Source: Bhargavaea cecembensis DSE10
GTDB taxonomy: Bacteria; Bacillota; Bacilli; Bacillales_A; Planococcaceae
Assembly (NCBI RefSeq): GCF_000348905.1
Contig: NZ_AOFT01000014.1
Location: 1-64,000, forward strand
Length of the DNA: 64,000 nt
Direction: 5' to 3'
Positions 26,301 through 33,511 of the stretch are shown one piece after another (position 1 is the stretch's first letter; each line of letters begins with the position of its first letter). Below the pieces are notes generated by a model. That model saw only the letters and a program-made list of their open reading frames with translations. It was not told the DNA's origin and searched no databases. The translations under genes were made by a program, and so were the position numbers.

Positions 26301-29135
26301 TCCGGACAAGCTGATTTGCGCAGCTTTCTGGCCGAACTTACTGTCGGTTGACAATGTGTGGCTGCCCGCATTGGACGCTGAAAAACGTATCCATCCGGAA
26401 GGCAGCCCGGAAGCATCGGCAGTTTCAAACTGGCTGTTGGCCAGCCGGTTATAAATGTCGCGGGTTGGGCTAACGCTCCGGGTAACGTTGCCGAACTTGT
26501 CATACTGGCTATAATCGGTCAGGTTAAAGTTGGTTGTGCTGGAGATCAGATTGCTGACGGCATCGTATATATTGTTTTCGAAGATACCGCTGGACTCCTT
26601 CGAACTGACCACATTGTTTTTGGCATCAATTGTCTGGGTAAACGATTGGTTGCCGGTTGTGGAAGCACCGGTGACATTTCCCTTGCTGTCGTATTGAGTG
26701 ATGGTTGTGGCCGTCGCAGCGGCACCCGTGTCTTTATCCGGCTCATATTCCTTTTCAAGCAGGTTGTTTTTCCACTCATACTTAGTGGTGCTCTGATTGG
26801 CTCCGCCGGCATTTTCAATGATCTGCGTCACATTGACTGTGCGGGCTTCCGGAATTGAATACGTATACTCCGTCTTATTCCCTTTTGAATCCACATAGGT
26901 GGTTTTTTGGTTTGCATAAATCAGCTGTGAATAGATGGATGAGCTTCTCGGGTCAATCAGTTTGGTGACCCGGTTATTTACTTTGTCATATTCGATCTTG
27001 CCGGTGTTCCCGTTGGCATCCTTAACAGAAGTCAGGCGGGCAGTCGTCGGATCATAGCCGAATTCGACTGTTTTCTCGGCAGTCGTTCCGACCGCAAATG
27101 TGATCTTTTGAAGGACTGGCTGATTGTTGACGGTTGCGTAAGCAAACTTTACCGGAGTGTTTTTGAAATCCTTAACTGTATCCAGCCGGCCGTTGACATC
27201 ATAAGTCAGTTCGATGCTTCGCACCGAGGCGCCTGTCTTCTCAGTGATTTTTGTAATGCGTGTTGAGGAGCCATCGAATGTATAAAGCACCTGGTTCCCT
27301 TTTTCGTCTTTGATCTCATAAAGACGGCCCGAATGATCGAAGTACCTCACTGTTTCGGATGTATCACGCAGTTCATAGCCCGAAGACGTCCGGATCAGTT
27401 CATACTCCACACCTTCCGGGGAGCTATAGGTCATCTCGTCATCATGCTGTTGCTTAGCGAAATGATAACGGACCCCGCCACCCGTTCGGTATTCAATGAT
27501 CGATTGGTCACTGTTAGTAGCCAATGACTCATAGGAATTGAACATCCAGCCCGTGCCGAAATGAGTATTATAGTTCGATCGGCTATTATAGGTGAGCCCA
27601 AGATCAAATGCTTCGGTCAGTCCGGCTACATCGATTAGTGACAGATCGTAGACCATATTGCCATTGATGACGTTGACGACTGCCGTCCCTTCTCCTTGGA
27701 ACACATCCGGCGTGTAAGTCCAGTAGTCCGTAAGACCAAGCAACTCAGTTGGCCTGAATTCGATATACAGTTTCGGCTTTCCGAATGGACTTCCGTCAGC
27801 AGTTACCACTTCAGACGAGTAGAAGCTTTTGCGCGCAGCTGTTCCTTCGATGCTGTCCGGGTATTTGGCCAACAACCCAAAATTGGTTGAAGGATTTGCA
27901 TACCAATCTTTGACGGCATCGGTAACCGTGAAGTACTGATACCCTACGGTCGACTGCTTAGATGAAGCAAGTACCGATGATTGATAAGATGGCTGGCTAG
28001 TCCAGTTCACAGTTGTCGCATTGAAAGTGGAAGACAACTGATGAATATCTACCTGCGAGGCATTTCCGGCAGCTATCTGATAAAGGCCGAGTGAAGCCCC
28101 GGTTACCACGCCATTCGGAACAGATGGAAGGCTGAATTTCAAGAGAGAACGGGTTTTTCCGATCGCGGAATGGTTTCCAACAAATAGGTGATCGTTGTTG
28201 TGGTAGTTATAGGGAGTCCCGCTTGCCACATAGGTGTCCTCTCCTTGAAAGACATCGATCCACGGATCGATGGTCACAGGATAGACAGTTTCAGGGCTTT
28301 CCAGAAACGCTTCATCCGCAGTGATCGTGAGCGTGTAGCCATCATCCACCTTCTCAATTTCCTGTGTCACGTCCTGGGAAACAACGCCTCCTGGACCAAC
28401 GTCAGGGTTAGAGTCATACATGAAGGGCTTTTCGATCAAGAATAGAAATTCCCCGTTTGCATCGAAGAAGTGAATACTTCCGTCATCTTGTTTCTTTGCG
28501 TCCGCATCAGAGATCCTAAGATGAAATTGGAACTGGTTTTTCCCCTCATATTCATGCAGGATAATATTTTCCTTTACCTTGCTGCCGTCTACAATGTATT
28601 CCATTGTGACATTTGGAAATACTTCTTCCGCCGTCAATTGATTCTCTTCAATAACCGGGAGGACTTCCTGCGGTTCACTAAATTGTTTTTCATCTATTTC
28701 TTCGGTAACAAGCGACAATTCCATTACATGCCCGCTTGTTTCATAGGTCAGAAGCTCTGAGGTGTCCCCGAAGAGCTTTTTGGGGAACCCGACAGAAAAC
28801 TCGTTATCCGTATTTTCATAGTGCGTTCCCGTTTCTGAATCAATTAATGTATTATCGATCTCCTCCCATTCACCATTATCTTCATAATGAATCGGATCTA
28901 AGTAAACTTCCGCATAGTAGATTCCTTCTTCATCACTAAACACTTTGGCGTGCCGGTTCCGCATGGAAGGAATTTCTTTTAGATTCTTTTGGTTATCCCC
29001 TTGGAATTTATTCTCCAAAGATTTTCCCACTTCTTCCGGTTTCTGCGCTGTTGCTTCGATTCCATAGAATGGCATTGAGCTGATCATCAGACACAACGCC
29101 ACTAATACTGCTATTAATCGTTTGGTTGGATTCAT
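23385..29135 (-). CDS. secreted RHS/YD-repeat polymorphic toxin with GIY-YIG-like C-terminus
   Basis: Giant protein of 1916 residues. A Sec signal peptide (about 1-31) is followed by an N-terminal region, a DNRLRE-type domain (about 293-445), carbohydrate-binding-like beta regions (about 885-1220), then a long run of YD/RHS repeats (for example YDANGNETKVTDAENRV and YDAKNNEVTKSVNGAKLYD) ending in the RHS core YYLQARYYDPATSRFVSRDPD (about 1733-1752) and NPVTKIDPDGH at about 1772-1782. The last 134 residues differ: a hydrophobic/basic linker (GYRVYKAYKTYKK), then a GIY-YIG-like stretch TYVISYSNGYKYIGKG (about 1815-1832), a downstream AFIREYKLM that could hold the catalytic Glu, and a basic end, so a nuclease is likely. 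Architecture matches WapA-type contact toxins. The start has aagggaga upstream. The two genes that follow are immunity candidates. Confidence 0.9.
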   Translation of the reverse strand: MNPTKRLIAVLVALCLMISSMPFYGIEATAQKPEEVGKSLENKFQGDNQKNLKEIPSMRNRHAKVFSDEEGIYYAEVYLDPIHYEDNGEWEEIDNTLIDSETGTHYENTDNEFSVGFPKKLFGDTSELLTYETSGHVMELSLVTEEIDEKQFSEPQEVLPVIEENQLTAEEVFPNVTMEYIVDGSKVKENIILHEYEGKNQFQFHLRISDADAKKQDDGSIHFFDANGEFLFLIEKPFMYDSNPDVGPGGVVSQDVTQEIEKVDDGYTLTITADEAFLESPETVYPVTIDPWIDVFQGEDTYVASGTPYNYHNNDHLFVGNHSAIGKTRSLLKFSLPSVPNGVVTGASLGLYQIAAGNASQVDIHQLSSTFNATTVNWTSQPSYQSSVLASSKQSTVGYQYFTVTDAVKDWYANPSTNFGLLAKYPDSIEGTAARKSFYSSEVVTADGSPFGKPKLYIEFRPTELLGLTDYWTYTPDVFQGEGTAVVNVINGNMVYDLSLIDVAGLTEAFDLGLTYNSRSNYNTHFGTGWMFNSYESLATNSDQSIIEYRTGGGVRYHFAKQQHDDEMTYSSPEGVEYELIRTSSGYELRDTSETVRYFDHSGRLYEIKDEKGNQVLYTFDGSSTRITKITEKTGASVRSIELTYDVNGRLDTVKDFKNTPVKFAYATVNNQPVLQKITFAVGTTAEKTVEFGYDPTTARLTSVKDANGNTGKIEYDKVNNRVTKLIDPRSSSIYSQLIYANQKTTYVDSKGNKTEYTYSIPEARTVNVTQIIENAGGANQSTTKYEWKNNLLEKEYEPDKDTGAAATATTITQYDSKGNVTGASTTGNQSFTQTIDAKNNVVSSKESSGIFENNIYDAVSNLISSTTNFNLTDYSQYDKFGNVTRSVSPTRDIYNRLANSQFETADASGLPSGWIRFSASNAGSHTLSTDSKFGQKAAQISLSGTGDAGYFRQQFKVDPAESQRIYTVSARVKTINLTGEGARIRIYPLDSANVNLKNTDGSIYQEMSAPLTGTTDWTELSKTVTLPAGTAAVRVDLLAKGQGTALFDGVQAVYGTTLPEYSANENTGFEAGASASLDGWTLNNLGTGDGPSTVVKQSGASSVRVTGNGTQRYAGQYVEVKGKQNDPITFSGWANTTSAAAAGDLKLRLWLTYTDGTSASFDLPFMSGSHAHNKWQFAKNTIRAPKDFKQAKIYAIYSKTSGYAYFDNIKVEPTGSSVGKTYDANGVNMTSETDAFGNTTTYVYDANGNETKVTDAENRVKDRQYDPMNRVTSVSLGPTKGIQTTYSYDKQGNLLSRIDPRGNKTSFSYNAINEVERETDPLGKFYRYEYDGEANVTKIERGQNTTVSSTVTFGYDAKNNEVTKSVNGAKLYDKTYFKNNLLKSILTPADGTYTFDYDSSQRLTKAVSPGYTIENIYETASSNPANGLRTSFKETLGTSVFTTRYAYDGSQRLTTLTAPDNTAYNYFFNERSQPVRQESPNVVQLHEFDEDGQLTAQTVLGQSSVQYRYSYDRSGQVISYAAGNKTHRYTYDEYNRLVKWHNGSKETSYRYDIAGNLENPQGRTLSFNTANEVAGFTYDSEGNLLDDGRLTYTWDGLGQLVSSTDQATGSQVRYTYHPDGLRKTKIVGSTIHRYHYDGSQLVRITDSSGRTVWAFTWNASKLIQVTNAAGETFEAVTNHRGDVVRLLDKAGNTVAEYDYDPWGNLVSPEPSDSRVKGQPIRYAGYVYDTEMKLYYLQARYYDPATSRFVSRDPDPGDEDDPATMNGYTYADGNPVTKIDPDGHFAQFIPIAIAGYRVYKAYKTYKKVKGLTKVTNKTGTYVISYSNGYKYIGKGSLKRARKSAKQHQKKDGAKINTIAWRPAKNSRQAFIREYKLMKKNGFYSNVARNKKSNRHKLYNQINSPGRKYHKRDYGRY

Positions 29136-29144
29136 TTCATTCTC

Positions 29145-29660
29145 CCTTGGAAATCATTAGTAGGCGTAAAAAATGCATAAAAAATAGCGGGATCTAAAAT
29201 CATCCCGACAACCCTTTCAGTTAACATCCAATTTAAAGTACTTTGTGAAGCCTAAAACTCAGGCATCCCAATCGCTTAGAAACACTATCTTCCAAGCGGA
29301 ACCCGAATTCCGTATGTAGGCATCAGTAAGGAAAATGCACCGCCTGTCCAAAGGTAAGATTGATACTCATCAATGAATGAGTCAGTTTATTCTATCAAGG
29401 ATAAAACAGGAATGCCAACTTATTTTTTCACTTCTTAATATCCGGTTAATGGAAGTATTAATGGGAAGAGAACTATCAATGAATATAAGCAGAGACTTAC
29501 AAGTGCAATTACACTTATATTCGCAAGTATAAGTGTATATAAGTTCTTGAATAGACAAAAGGGGAACGGTTATTTCATCCAATGTTAATGATCTTCTACA
29601 CATTGGAATTCTCGTTCGTAAGCGATAGCGCCATTTCAGTGCTCCCAAAGTAAGGGCTGA
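29145..29660. other. AT-rich interval upstream of the RHS gene
   Basis: About 500 bases without a believable gene in either direction. It probably holds the RHS promoter and more decayed parts of the integrase found just to the right. A short symmetric patch of alternating CACTTATA/TATAAGTG at 29507-29534 is visible. Confidence 0.45.
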
Positions 29661-29663
29661 AAC

Positions 29664-29806
29664 AGGAAGTGGTACCAATGCACGAAAGACGTAGCAACGC
29701 TAGTGGAAGTGTTTAATCACTACTCCAATCAGGCTACTACAAAGCGTATACCGGTATTCGTGATGAAGAAGTTAAAAACTTATTAAAAAACTTCCGGTTA
29801 TTTTAA
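29664..29806 (+). pseudogene. C-terminal remnant of a tyrosine recombinase (integrase), frameshifted
   Basis: In one frame the plus strand reads KWYQCTKDVATLVEVFNHYSNQATTKR, then after a one-base frame change YTGIRDEEVKNLLKNF and a stop at 29804-29806. This matches the end of phage/ICE integrases, where a KDVA.LMEIFNHSS segment is followed by the active-site Tyr in (K/L)RYIGI. A TGA precedes the segment, so only about 45 residues survive. It lies 1.2 kb inside the right direct repeat. Confidence 0.72.
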
Positions 29807-29818
29807 CACCAGAAGTTT
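29788..29818 (-). terminator. terminator candidate after the AT-rich membrane gene
   Basis: AAACTTC / GAAGTTT arms with an imperfect inner CGGTTA/TAACACC stem; on the minus strand it ends in six T residues. It lies 14 bases past the frameshifted 3' end of the membrane-protein gene and overlaps the integrase stop. Confidence 0.6.
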
Positions 29819-29971
29819 GTTCTTATACTTTTTAATATTTCCCATTATTTTTGTATTTCTTAGTATTGTAACGTGCCTTTATCATGGTAAATTCATTTCT
29901 GATTTTATATATCCAATCCCTCATAAAATTAATTCTATGTCTAAATGCAAACAGCATTATTGCTCCGACAA

Positions 29972-30481
29972 CTACAATAAATAGTAAGTATGTATTAAAT
30001 GATCTTGTTTTGTGTTTAAATGATTTAATTGTTTATGTATTGTTGTTTTTATCTCATCCACCTCTTTTTTTGAGACTGATGAGATATAGTCACTAATTAA
30101 ACTATTAGGGTTAATATAATTTCTATCAATACAAAAACGATTATTTACACCTATAATTACTGCTACTTTTTCTTTGTCTTTATACCTATCAACAACTTTC
30201 CAAAAAGACCCTACTTCATATCCTATTGATACTTTTTTTCCTGAAAAAGTTTTTGAATAACTCTTCTTAAAACGGTAATGATTAACTAATTCTTCAATTG
30301 CAGATTTCGTGTGATAAATACCTATTCCTACGGCAAACAGAAAAAGAATATATTTCACGAATGACAGTATATCCCCATTTAAATAGCCACGAAAAATATT
30401 GAATAAAAAAAATAGCAAACTCCACTGGCTTATCATTAGAAAAAATCTTGTCGCTGGGATTCTAAGTATTTTATTCATCAA
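29972..30481 (-). CDS. AT-rich membrane protein, unknown; 3' end probably frameshifted
   Basis: Unrecognised protein of 169 residues with two N-terminal hydrophobic segments (about 11-31 and 41-57) and a hydrophilic C-terminal half. The base composition is far more AT-rich than the chromosome around it. In another frame the sequence runs on as KHKTRSFNTYLLFIVVVGAIML and ends at 29832 in a basic tail with a third transmembrane helix, immediately before a terminator, so the intact gene was probably about 47 codons longer. ATG at 30481 with only a weak ribosome-binding site (aaggagt). Confidence 0.6.
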   Translation of the reverse strand: MMNKILRIPATRFFLMISQWSLLFFLFNIFRGYLNGDILSFVKYILFLFAVGIGIYHTKSAIEELVNHYRFKKSYSKTFSGKKVSIGYEVGSFWKVVDRYKDKEKVAVIIGVNNRFCIDRNYINPNSLISDYISSVSKKEVDEIKTTIHKQLNHLNTKQDHLIHTYYLL

Positions 30482-30494
30482 TAAATACTCCTTA

Positions 30495-30914
30495 TTATAT
30501 TTTTGTTTTTAACCATTCCTTTAATTCGTTTGATGCTTCGATGACTTTTTTATCATTTACGCTAGGATGTTTAAAAAAAAGGATTTTTGTATTAGCTGCT
30601 GATTTTTGCGCATATGGAGTTTCTTTTTCAACAATATAAAAATCTCCAGCATTTAGTTTAGTAACTTTATTCGTTATAAGGTTCAAGATCTCTGAATATC
30701 CTTCTAAAATCATTTGATACTCTGTTACCTCTCTATGTATATGGGGCTTATCAGCTGTGAATTGTTTATAATAAGACAGCCCTACCTCCACATTTTCATC
30801 ATGAATGTGTTGCAAAACTTGTGGTGTTTTTAAGTTTCCCACTAAATACTGTCTCTCATTCTTTTGTAATACACTATCTATTTTCTGCTTACTAATCCTT
30901 CTTATTCCGCTCAT
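30495..30914 (-). CDS. cupin-domain protein
   Basis: Protein of 139 residues with a single cupin barrel: the metal motif KPHIHREVTEYQMILEG (around 64-80) and the second motif LNAGDFYIVEKETPYAQKS. Small cupins can be sugar isomerases, oxygenases or regulators; no substrate can be named. The ATG at 30914 is chosen for AAAGGAG six bases upstream; a longer reading from 30956 has no site. AT-rich, 13 bases before the membrane-protein gene, so the two are probably one cargo operon of the island. Confidence 0.75.
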   Translation of the reverse strand: MSGIRRISKQKIDSVLQKNERQYLVGNLKTPQVLQHIHDENVEVGLSYYKQFTADKPHIHREVTEYQMILEGYSEILNLITNKVTKLNAGDFYIVEKETPYAQKSAANTKILFFKHPSVNDKKVIEASNELKEWLKTKI

Positions 30915-31013
30915 CCTGTGCTCCTTTAGAAACATTGTTATTCCTAATAATACCATAGCGAGTTCAAAAATTTCATATAATATCTTTTACTATGTTTCCA
31001 TTTAATAATGGAA

Positions 31014-31146
31014 GACCTGTCCAAAAAAGAACGGACTGCATTATTCAGAGAGCTGGATTACGAGCCGAAAGAATGGTAATGGCGTAATAAACAAAATGAT
31101 CATCGGATCCTTGTCCAGTCAAAGGGACAAATCCGATGATCATTTC
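31014..31146 (+). repeat. direct repeat, right copy (attR-like; displaced rluF 3' end)
   Basis: Matches 21522-21654. It encodes the last rluF residues [21 protein letters not shown] with a stop but has no upstream gene, then a near-copy of the rluF terminator (31093-31146). Just before it (near 31010) similarity to rluF stops abruptly in AT-rich DNA. The hairpin may now terminate the small gene at 31163 on the opposite strand. Confidence 0.88.
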
Positions 31147-31162
31147 TTTTGGCCGCCTGCCT

Positions 31163-31357
31163 TTACTCCCCGTGCTGGCGATCCAAAGCTTGGTATTCCT
31201 TCATATACGGGCCATCATCCGCTACGGCTGAATGATACAGCGCTTTGATGGCCAAGTTTTTCTCCAGGCCCATTTCAACTTTGATCTTCTTTAGTTCATC
31301 ATGCAAATCGCGGTGCTGGTTGATCAGTTTTGTCATGACGGTTTTGCTGTATCGCAT
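31163..31357 (-). CDS. small hypothetical protein
   Basis: Protein of 64 residues, mostly helical and highly charged (KLINQHRDLHDELKKIKVEMGL), no signal or membrane segment. ATG at 31357 preceded by aaaggatgtga. No family recognised. It lies directly outside the right direct repeat, so it is probably resident chromosome and not island cargo. Confidence 0.6.
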   Translation of the reverse strand: MRYSKTVMTKLINQHRDLHDELKKIKVEMGLEKNLAIKALYHSAVADDGPYMKEYQALDRQHGE

Positions 31358-31479
31358 CTCATCACATCCTTTTTAATTGCCTATTTGTTAAAGCTCATCA
31401 TGGGTGAACTGGGCAGGCAGTATTCAATTCGATCAAGCAGGATCTGCCCATTTTAGTCTGGCAGCTACATCTTTTATAA

Positions 31480-31516
31480 TTAAAAGTCTCATGAGCAAAT
31501 GTCATGAGACTTTTAA
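31480..31516 (-). terminator. terminator of the alcohol dehydrogenase gene
   Basis: Perfect 15-base arms TTAAAAGTCTCATGA / TCATGAGACTTTTAA, 11 bases past the stop. Confidence 0.9.
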
Positions 31517-31526
31517 TTTACCTTAT

Positions 31527-32486
31527 TTATTCATCCCCGTCATACACAGCTACTAAACGGCCTTGTACTTCTCCGGCTTTTAGTTTCTCAATGCCTTCAG
31601 GGATATCCTCAAATTTAATCTTCGTGAGTTTTGGATTCAGTTTGCCCGCGGCCATCAATTCGTAAATATCGGCAATATCCTGAGGTGTTCCACCCACATT
31701 CGCCAATAATCTCTTGGCGCCTGTGATAAACGAAGTCGTGTTGATCGTAGTTTCCAGTTTCCCCATACCCACCAATACAACTGTTCCGCCTGGTTTGACT
31801 ACTTCCAATGCATCGGAAGTGGTCACTCCGAATCCTGCATAATCCACGATCAGGTCCAGGTCTTTGTCTGCCAAATCTTTAATATCGGATACCACTTCCG
31901 CGGCCCCGATTTCCTTGGCCAATTCACGCGCTTTCTCACTTACATCCGCAGCATAAATATTCTTGCTCCCTTTTGCTACGGCCGCTTGCAGTGCGAATTG
32001 TCCAAGTCCGCCGATACCAATCAAGGCAATGTTCATGCCGGGTTTTGCTTGTCCTACATTAAATAATGCAGAGTAAGAAGTCATTCCCGCGTCCGTCGCC
32101 GAAGCGGCCATTTCCATGGAAAGTTCATCCGGAACACGGACCAAGTCTTCTGCAGGCGCATGAATTTTGGTCCCGAAACCACCATCATAAACATATCCTG
32201 GAGCTGTTCCGGATGGTCCGGTCGGGCATATCGCGACACGATCCCCAACCTTAAAATCAGTAACGCCTTCGCCTACTTCAGATATGACTCCGGCATTCTC
32301 ATGGCCCATAATGACTGGTGCATCCATCAATGCCATCCAGCCCTCATCCTCGAGAGACCCAACATCAGAGTGGCACAGGCCTACTGCCTTTGTATCGATC
32401 ACTACACGTCCTGGAGCCGCTTTCGGATCTTCTAGTTCTACGAGTTGAAGTGGTTCATGTGTTTTAGTAAACTGCCAACCTTTCAT
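31527..32486 (-). CDS. zinc-type alcohol dehydrogenase family protein (MDR)
   Basis: Medium-chain dehydrogenase/reductase of 319 residues. Catalytic zinc ligands Cys in VGLCHSDVG and His-Glu in MGHENAGV are present. The NAD(P)-binding motif is GIGGLGQFAL (about 156-165). The lobe with four structural-zinc cysteines is absent (the region reads GPSGTAPGYVYDGG), so the protein is shorter than classical ADH of about 340 residues and belongs to a structural-zinc-free branch. Substrate unknown. Monocistronic. Confidence 0.85.
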   Translation of the reverse strand: MKGWQFTKTHEPLQLVELEDPKAAPGRVVIDTKAVGLCHSDVGSLEDEGWMALMDAPVIMGHENAGVISEVGEGVTDFKVGDRVAICPTGPSGTAPGYVYDGGFGTKIHAPAEDLVRVPDELSMEMAASATDAGMTSYSALFNVGQAKPGMNIALIGIGGLGQFALQAAVAKGSKNIYAADVSEKARELAKEIGAAEVVSDIKDLADKDLDLIVDYAGFGVTTSDALEVVKPGGTVVLVGMGKLETTINTTSFITGAKRLLANVGGTPQDIADIYELMAAGKLNPKLTKIKFEDIPEGIEKLKAGEVQGRLVAVYDGDE

Positions 32487-32591
32487 GATCTCTCCACCTT
32501 TTACTATTATCTTTAATTCAAACTAAATATAGCAGTGTCATCATTTGTAATCAACGCTTACGTCTTTGGTTTTATTTTCATATCATCGCAA

Positions 32592-33071
32592 TTATTTATG
32601 GTATGGCTCATTCTTCATAATCCGGAAAGCTCTGTAGACCTGCTCCATCAGCACCAGCTTCATTAGCTGGTGGGGGAAGGTCATCTTGGAAAAGCTCAGC
32701 TTTTCGTCAGCCCGCTTCAGGACATCTGCATGCAGGCCGAGGGAGCCTCCGATGACAAATACAACTTTGCTCTTGCCGTAGGTCATCAGGGATTCCAGGT
32801 TTGCCGCGAGCTCTTCCGATGACCGCTGCTTGCCTTCGATGGCGAGTGCGATGACATGCGCATCGGCAGGGATCTTCGACAAGATCCGTTCTCCCTCTTT
32901 TTTCTTCACCATTTCCATCTCCGCGTCACTCAGCTGCTCGGGTGCTTTTTCGTCCGGCACCTCGGCCAGCTGGATTTTCGCATAGGGGCGCAACCGTTTT
33001 TCGTACTCCTCGATGCCCATTTTCAGATACTTTTCTTTGAGCTTTCCGACTGTAACAATTGTAATATTCAC
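32592..33071 (-). CDS. rlmH: 23S rRNA (pseudouridine1915-N3)-methyltransferase RlmH
   Basis: SPOUT methyltransferase of 159 residues, exactly the family length, which methylates pseudouridine 1915 in helix 69 of 23S rRNA. Begins [23 protein letters not shown] and has the knot motifs [10 protein letters not shown] and [24 protein letters not shown] start at 33071 with aaaggtgg upstream; the longer frame has no support. It sits among DnaA boxes. Confidence 0.96.
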   Translation of the reverse strand: MNITIVTVGKLKEKYLKMGIEEYEKRLRPYAKIQLAEVPDEKAPEQLSDAEMEMVKKKEGERILSKIPADAHVIALAIEGKQRSSEELAANLESLMTYGKSKVVFVIGGSLGLHADVLKRADEKLSFSKMTFPHQLMKLVLMEQVYRAFRIMKNEPYHK

Positions 33072-33133
33072 AGCTTGTCCACCTTTACCAAATCGGTTGT
33101 TCACAGGAATTATGCACATATCCACAGATGAAA

Positions 33134-33325
33134 TCAAGATATGGTGGGCGACTGCATGTTCGATACCACATATATTGCAGCCTGTTGGCAATAGTCACAG
33201 GGTGTGGATAACTCCTCGTCATTGTTGATTGTTTCCATTACCGGGAAGGCTGCTGTTTTGGCAGTTACTTCGTCCAAAGCCCGGTATATATGGGTTTCAC
33301 ACGCTTTTTTCGTGACGTTTTCCAT
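33134..33325 (-). CDS. CxxH/CxxC small protein (YyzF family)
   Basis: Protein of 63 residues with paired metal-binding motifs: CETH at 9-12 and CDYC at 43-46, as in the small CxxH/CxxC proteins found beside rlmH in Bacillales. It probably binds zinc; function unknown. The ATG at 33325 follows aaaggaggg; the longer frame upstream is unsupported. Confidence 0.85.
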   Translation of the reverse strand: MENVTKKACETHIYRALDEVTAKTAAFPVMETINNDEELSTPCDYCQQAAIYVVSNMQSPTIS

Positions 33326-33420
33326 CCAGATCCCTCCTTTTCCACTCCAGAAAGTTATAAACATTTGCAAATAGTTATCCACATTAGTGGACAATTGCAA
33401 TTATTCCTCCAAAAAACACA

Positions 33421-33450
33421 GGCAGCCGGTTGAAATCTTCCCGAGCTGCC
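33421..33450 (-). terminator. terminator candidate after htrA-like gene
   Basis: GGCAGC / GCTGCC arms with a long loop, followed on the minus strand by TGTGTTTTTT. It lies 62 bases past the protease stop. The loop is long, so it may be weak. Confidence 0.6.
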
Positions 33451-33511
33451 CCTTGTGGATAGTTATATTTGTAACACTAGACCAAAATTTCAGTTATTTA
33501 GTTGCAAGTTG

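Larger units (their letters stand above)
33118..33462. promoter_or_regulatory. DnaA-box cluster around the yyzF-type gene
   Basis: Four boxes in 345 bases: ATATCCACA at 33118-33126 (one mismatch), TGTGGATAA at 33203-33211 (perfect, reverse), TTATCCACA at 33375-33383 (perfect), TGTGGATAG at 33454-33462 (one mismatch, reverse). Confidence 0.7.
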
